Below, in pieces: positions 62,415-64,000 of a stretch of DNA of 64,000 nucleotides. The notes under the pieces are model-generated. The model ran no database searches. It had not been told where the DNA came from and saw nothing but the letters and a program-made list of their open reading frames with translations. Both the position numbers and the translations under genes were made by a program. Source of the DNA: Streptomyces sp. R21 (lineage in GTDB: Bacteria; Actinomycetota; Actinomycetes; Streptomycetales; Streptomycetaceae). The DNA is taken from positions 4,030,001 through 4,094,000 of the forward strand of contig NZ_CP163435.1 of the NCBI RefSeq assembly GCF_041051975.1, written 5' to 3'. Positions within the stretch are counted from its first letter, which is position 1; each line of letters starts with the position of its first letter.

Positions 62415-64000
62415 TTATGCCGAGGTCTCGTCGATGCTGGCGCCGGACGGCATGACCGCCACGAGCGTCACCAGAGAGGCATCCAACGGCCCCTGGTACA
62501 TACGCACTTCGTCGACCGCGCCGGAGAAGTACTCACTCGCGGTCGAGCCGGTCAGCGTCCGACCGACCTGGAGCTTCGTCGTGCTGTAGTCCCAGGTGTT
62601 GTCCCAGGGAGCGTCGGCCACCGCGATGCCGTTGACATACAGAAGCACGTCGCCGAAGACCGCGTTGTAGACCAGCGCCAGGTGGTCGCCGTCACCTTCC
62701 GAGCTGGGCAAGTCCCCGTTGTCGAGGACTGTGCTGGTCACCGGGGCCGTCGCATCCGCGCCAGTCACGACAAGCTGCCAACGGCTGCTGGCGGCAAGGT
62801 ACTTCACCTTGATCGCGCTGCCCCTCGTGCCGGACAGCGACAGCACCGTCTGGTCCTTCGTCGAGTTCGCCGAGGCGAGCCGGGCGCGGGCGGTCAGCGT
62901 GAAACTGTCCTGGGCCGAGAGAGGTCCGGTCGCACGGGTGGCGTAGGCGCTGGTTCCGTTCAGAGCCAGGTGCCCGTCGCCCCAGAGAGGTGCCGCTGGA
63001 GGAACGCAGTCGGGGTCGGCTTCGGGGTCGCACGACTCGTCGGGTACGTAGATGGAGGCGCCGCCGCCCAGCGTCAGACCGGTACCGCCTCCCGTCTCCG
63101 GCGAGACGGCGGCCGTCGCGCCGTCCAGCTGCCAGTACGCAAGCTGATGGGGCTGGATGCCACCCAGCTCCTGACCCTCGGCCTCCGGGATCACCCGGTC
63201 GTGGAGCTTGACGTCGGCGACACTGCCCTTGAGGTAGTTGGTGTAGCCGTCGAGGGAGAGCTTGCGGCCGATCTGCACAGCACCGGTGGCGTTCCAGGTG
63301 GTGCGCCGCGCCTGGACGTCAGTGGCGACGAGCTTTCCGTTGACGTACAGCATCATCTTGCCGACATCGCCTGCTTCGGCGTCGTACACCCCGATGAGGT
63401 GCGTCCAACTGCCCTTGACGGCCGCCGCTCCCGAGACCTTCCAGGTGCCGAGTGACTCCATGTCGCTGACCGGGGTGCGGAAGGTCCACGACGCGGTGTC
63501 GACGTCGTAGCCGAGTTCGAAGCCCGGCTGCGCGGTGCCGTCCTGGCTGACGACGGTGACGTTCTCGGTGGGCAGCGAGGGCAGCATTACCCAGGCGCTG
63601 ACGGAGAAGGTGTGGCTGGTGTCGACGGCGGACGCGCCCGCGTCGAGGTAGGCGTTCTCGGTGCCGTCGAAGGAGGCGGCGGTGTCGGTGGAACCGAGGG
63701 GGCCCTCGACGCCGAAGGTCACGCCGGAACCGGCGGTCGCGTCGGGTGCGCCGCTGCTGCCAGCGGCCTTGGTGGCACCCTTGGCGTCGCCGAGGGTCCA
63801 GCCGGCCACGGGCGCGCGGCCGTCGCTGACCAGGAAGACATAGGCGGTAGGCGTCTTCTGCGGGTTGCCGGCACCGTCGATGGCGGTGACGTGGAGGGTG
63901 TAGGAACCCTCGTTCGGCGGCATCCAGCGGATCGTCGCCGGCCCGCCGGTCGTCGAGGGGGTCACCGGCTTCTTCGTGTTGTCGGCCTGTGGGCCGGTGA
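62415..64000 (-). CDS. LamG-domain surface protein, partial (5' end outside window)
   Basis: 528 visible residues, open at the window edge (the frame continues upstream through TGPQADNTKKPVTPSTT). Two concanavalin-like LamG domains are visible: the first near GWTLGDAKGATKAAG..WTHLIGVYDAEAGDVGKMMLYVNGKLVAT, the second near YWQLDGATAAVS..DHLALVYNAVFGDVLLYVNGIAVAD. A preceding Ig/bacterial-repeat fragment has SYTLHVTAIDGAGN. LamG proteins are often encoded just before RHS-Hint toxins in Streptomyces and may help present them at the cell surface. Confidence 0.9.
   Translation of the reverse strand, partial: TGPQADNTKKPVTPSTTGGPATIRWMPPNEGSYTLHVTAIDGAGNPQKTPTAYVFLVSDGRAPVAGWTLGDAKGATKAAGSSGAPDATAGSGVTFGVEGPLGSTDTAASFDGTENAYLDAGASAVDTSHTFSVSAWVMLPSLPTENVTVVSQDGTAQPGFELGYDVDTASWTFRTPVSDMESLGTWKVSGAAAVKGSWTHLIGVYDAEAGDVGKMMLYVNGKLVATDVQARRTTWNATGAVQIGRKLSLDGYTNYLKGSVADVKLHDRVIPEAEGQELGGIQPHQLAYWQLDGATAAVSPETGGGTGLTLGGGASIYVPDESCDPEADPDCVPPAAPLWGDGHLALNGTSAYATRATGPLSAQDSFTLTARARLASANSTKDQTVLSLSGTRGSAIKVKYLAASSRWQLVVTGADATAPVTSTVLDNGDLPSSEGDGDHLALVYNAVFGDVLLYVNGIAVADAPWDNTWDYSTTKLQVGRTLTGSTASEYFSGAVDEVRMYQGPLDASLVTLVAVMPSGASIDETSA

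Overview
The window is a high-GC actinobacterial chromosome segment, almost certainly Streptomyces. Codon third positions are nearly all G/C, GTG and TTG starts are common, and the gene order (folD, purH-purN, sucCD, MoxR/vWA cluster, icmB, lipase, M23 peptidase, pcrA, NlpC/P60 genes, guaA, chorismate mutase) follows the conserved Streptomyces core. It carries about 47 protein genes. I saw no rRNA, tRNA or CRISPR array.

Layout. 1-11 kb: folate/purine metabolism (folD, purH-purN) and succinyl-CoA synthetase (sucCD), with membrane proteins and an HTH/sigma-like fusion between them. 11-14 kb: two secreted low-complexity proteins. 14-22 kb: a divergent five-gene cluster, MoxR ATPase-DUF5682-vWA leftward and SWIM-DUF5691 rightward. 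Its shared promoter region carries two back-to-back copies of the RecA-independent DNA-damage (PafBC-type) promoter motif. 22-34 kb: icmB, lipase, M23 peptidase, pcrA (with a similar damage-type promoter), two NlpC/P60 hydrolases (the first behind a probable c-di-AMP riboswitch) and small membrane proteins. 34-39 kb: a methyltransferase and an EsrISR-like envelope-stress locus (response regulator, PspC-type kinase, PspC/LiaF-like membrane protein). 39-46 kb: DoxX, DUF4429, class II aldolase, PPOX and guaA. 46-52 kb: a chorismate mutase behind a probable aromatic-amino-acid attenuator, a LAXTG surface protein, a GMC oxidoreductase and GabD2.

From about 52 kb the content is accessory: a Uma2-family protein, a WhiJ-like triad (HATPase / XRE-DUF5753 / DUF397) around an 18-bp inverted repeat, a decayed integrase, and a polymorphic toxin locus. 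The toxin locus comprises a 2285-residue secreted RHS protein with a Hint domain and a HYD1-type ADP-ribosyltransferase tip, a 4-nt-overlapping small gene that is probably its immunity protein, and an upstream LamG protein cut by the window edge.

The most notable regulatory reading is that the poorly understood MoxR/vWA/DUF5682/SWIM/DUF5691 cluster looks wired to the DNA-damage response on both sides, with the SWIM gene predicted to be leaderless. Second is a leaderless mini-ORF (MLTHQTYVFTYG...) plus an 11-bp terminator hairpin ahead of chorismate mutase. Repeats include three copies of a palindromic intergenic element, several tandem repeats and very strong bidirectional terminators between convergent genes.
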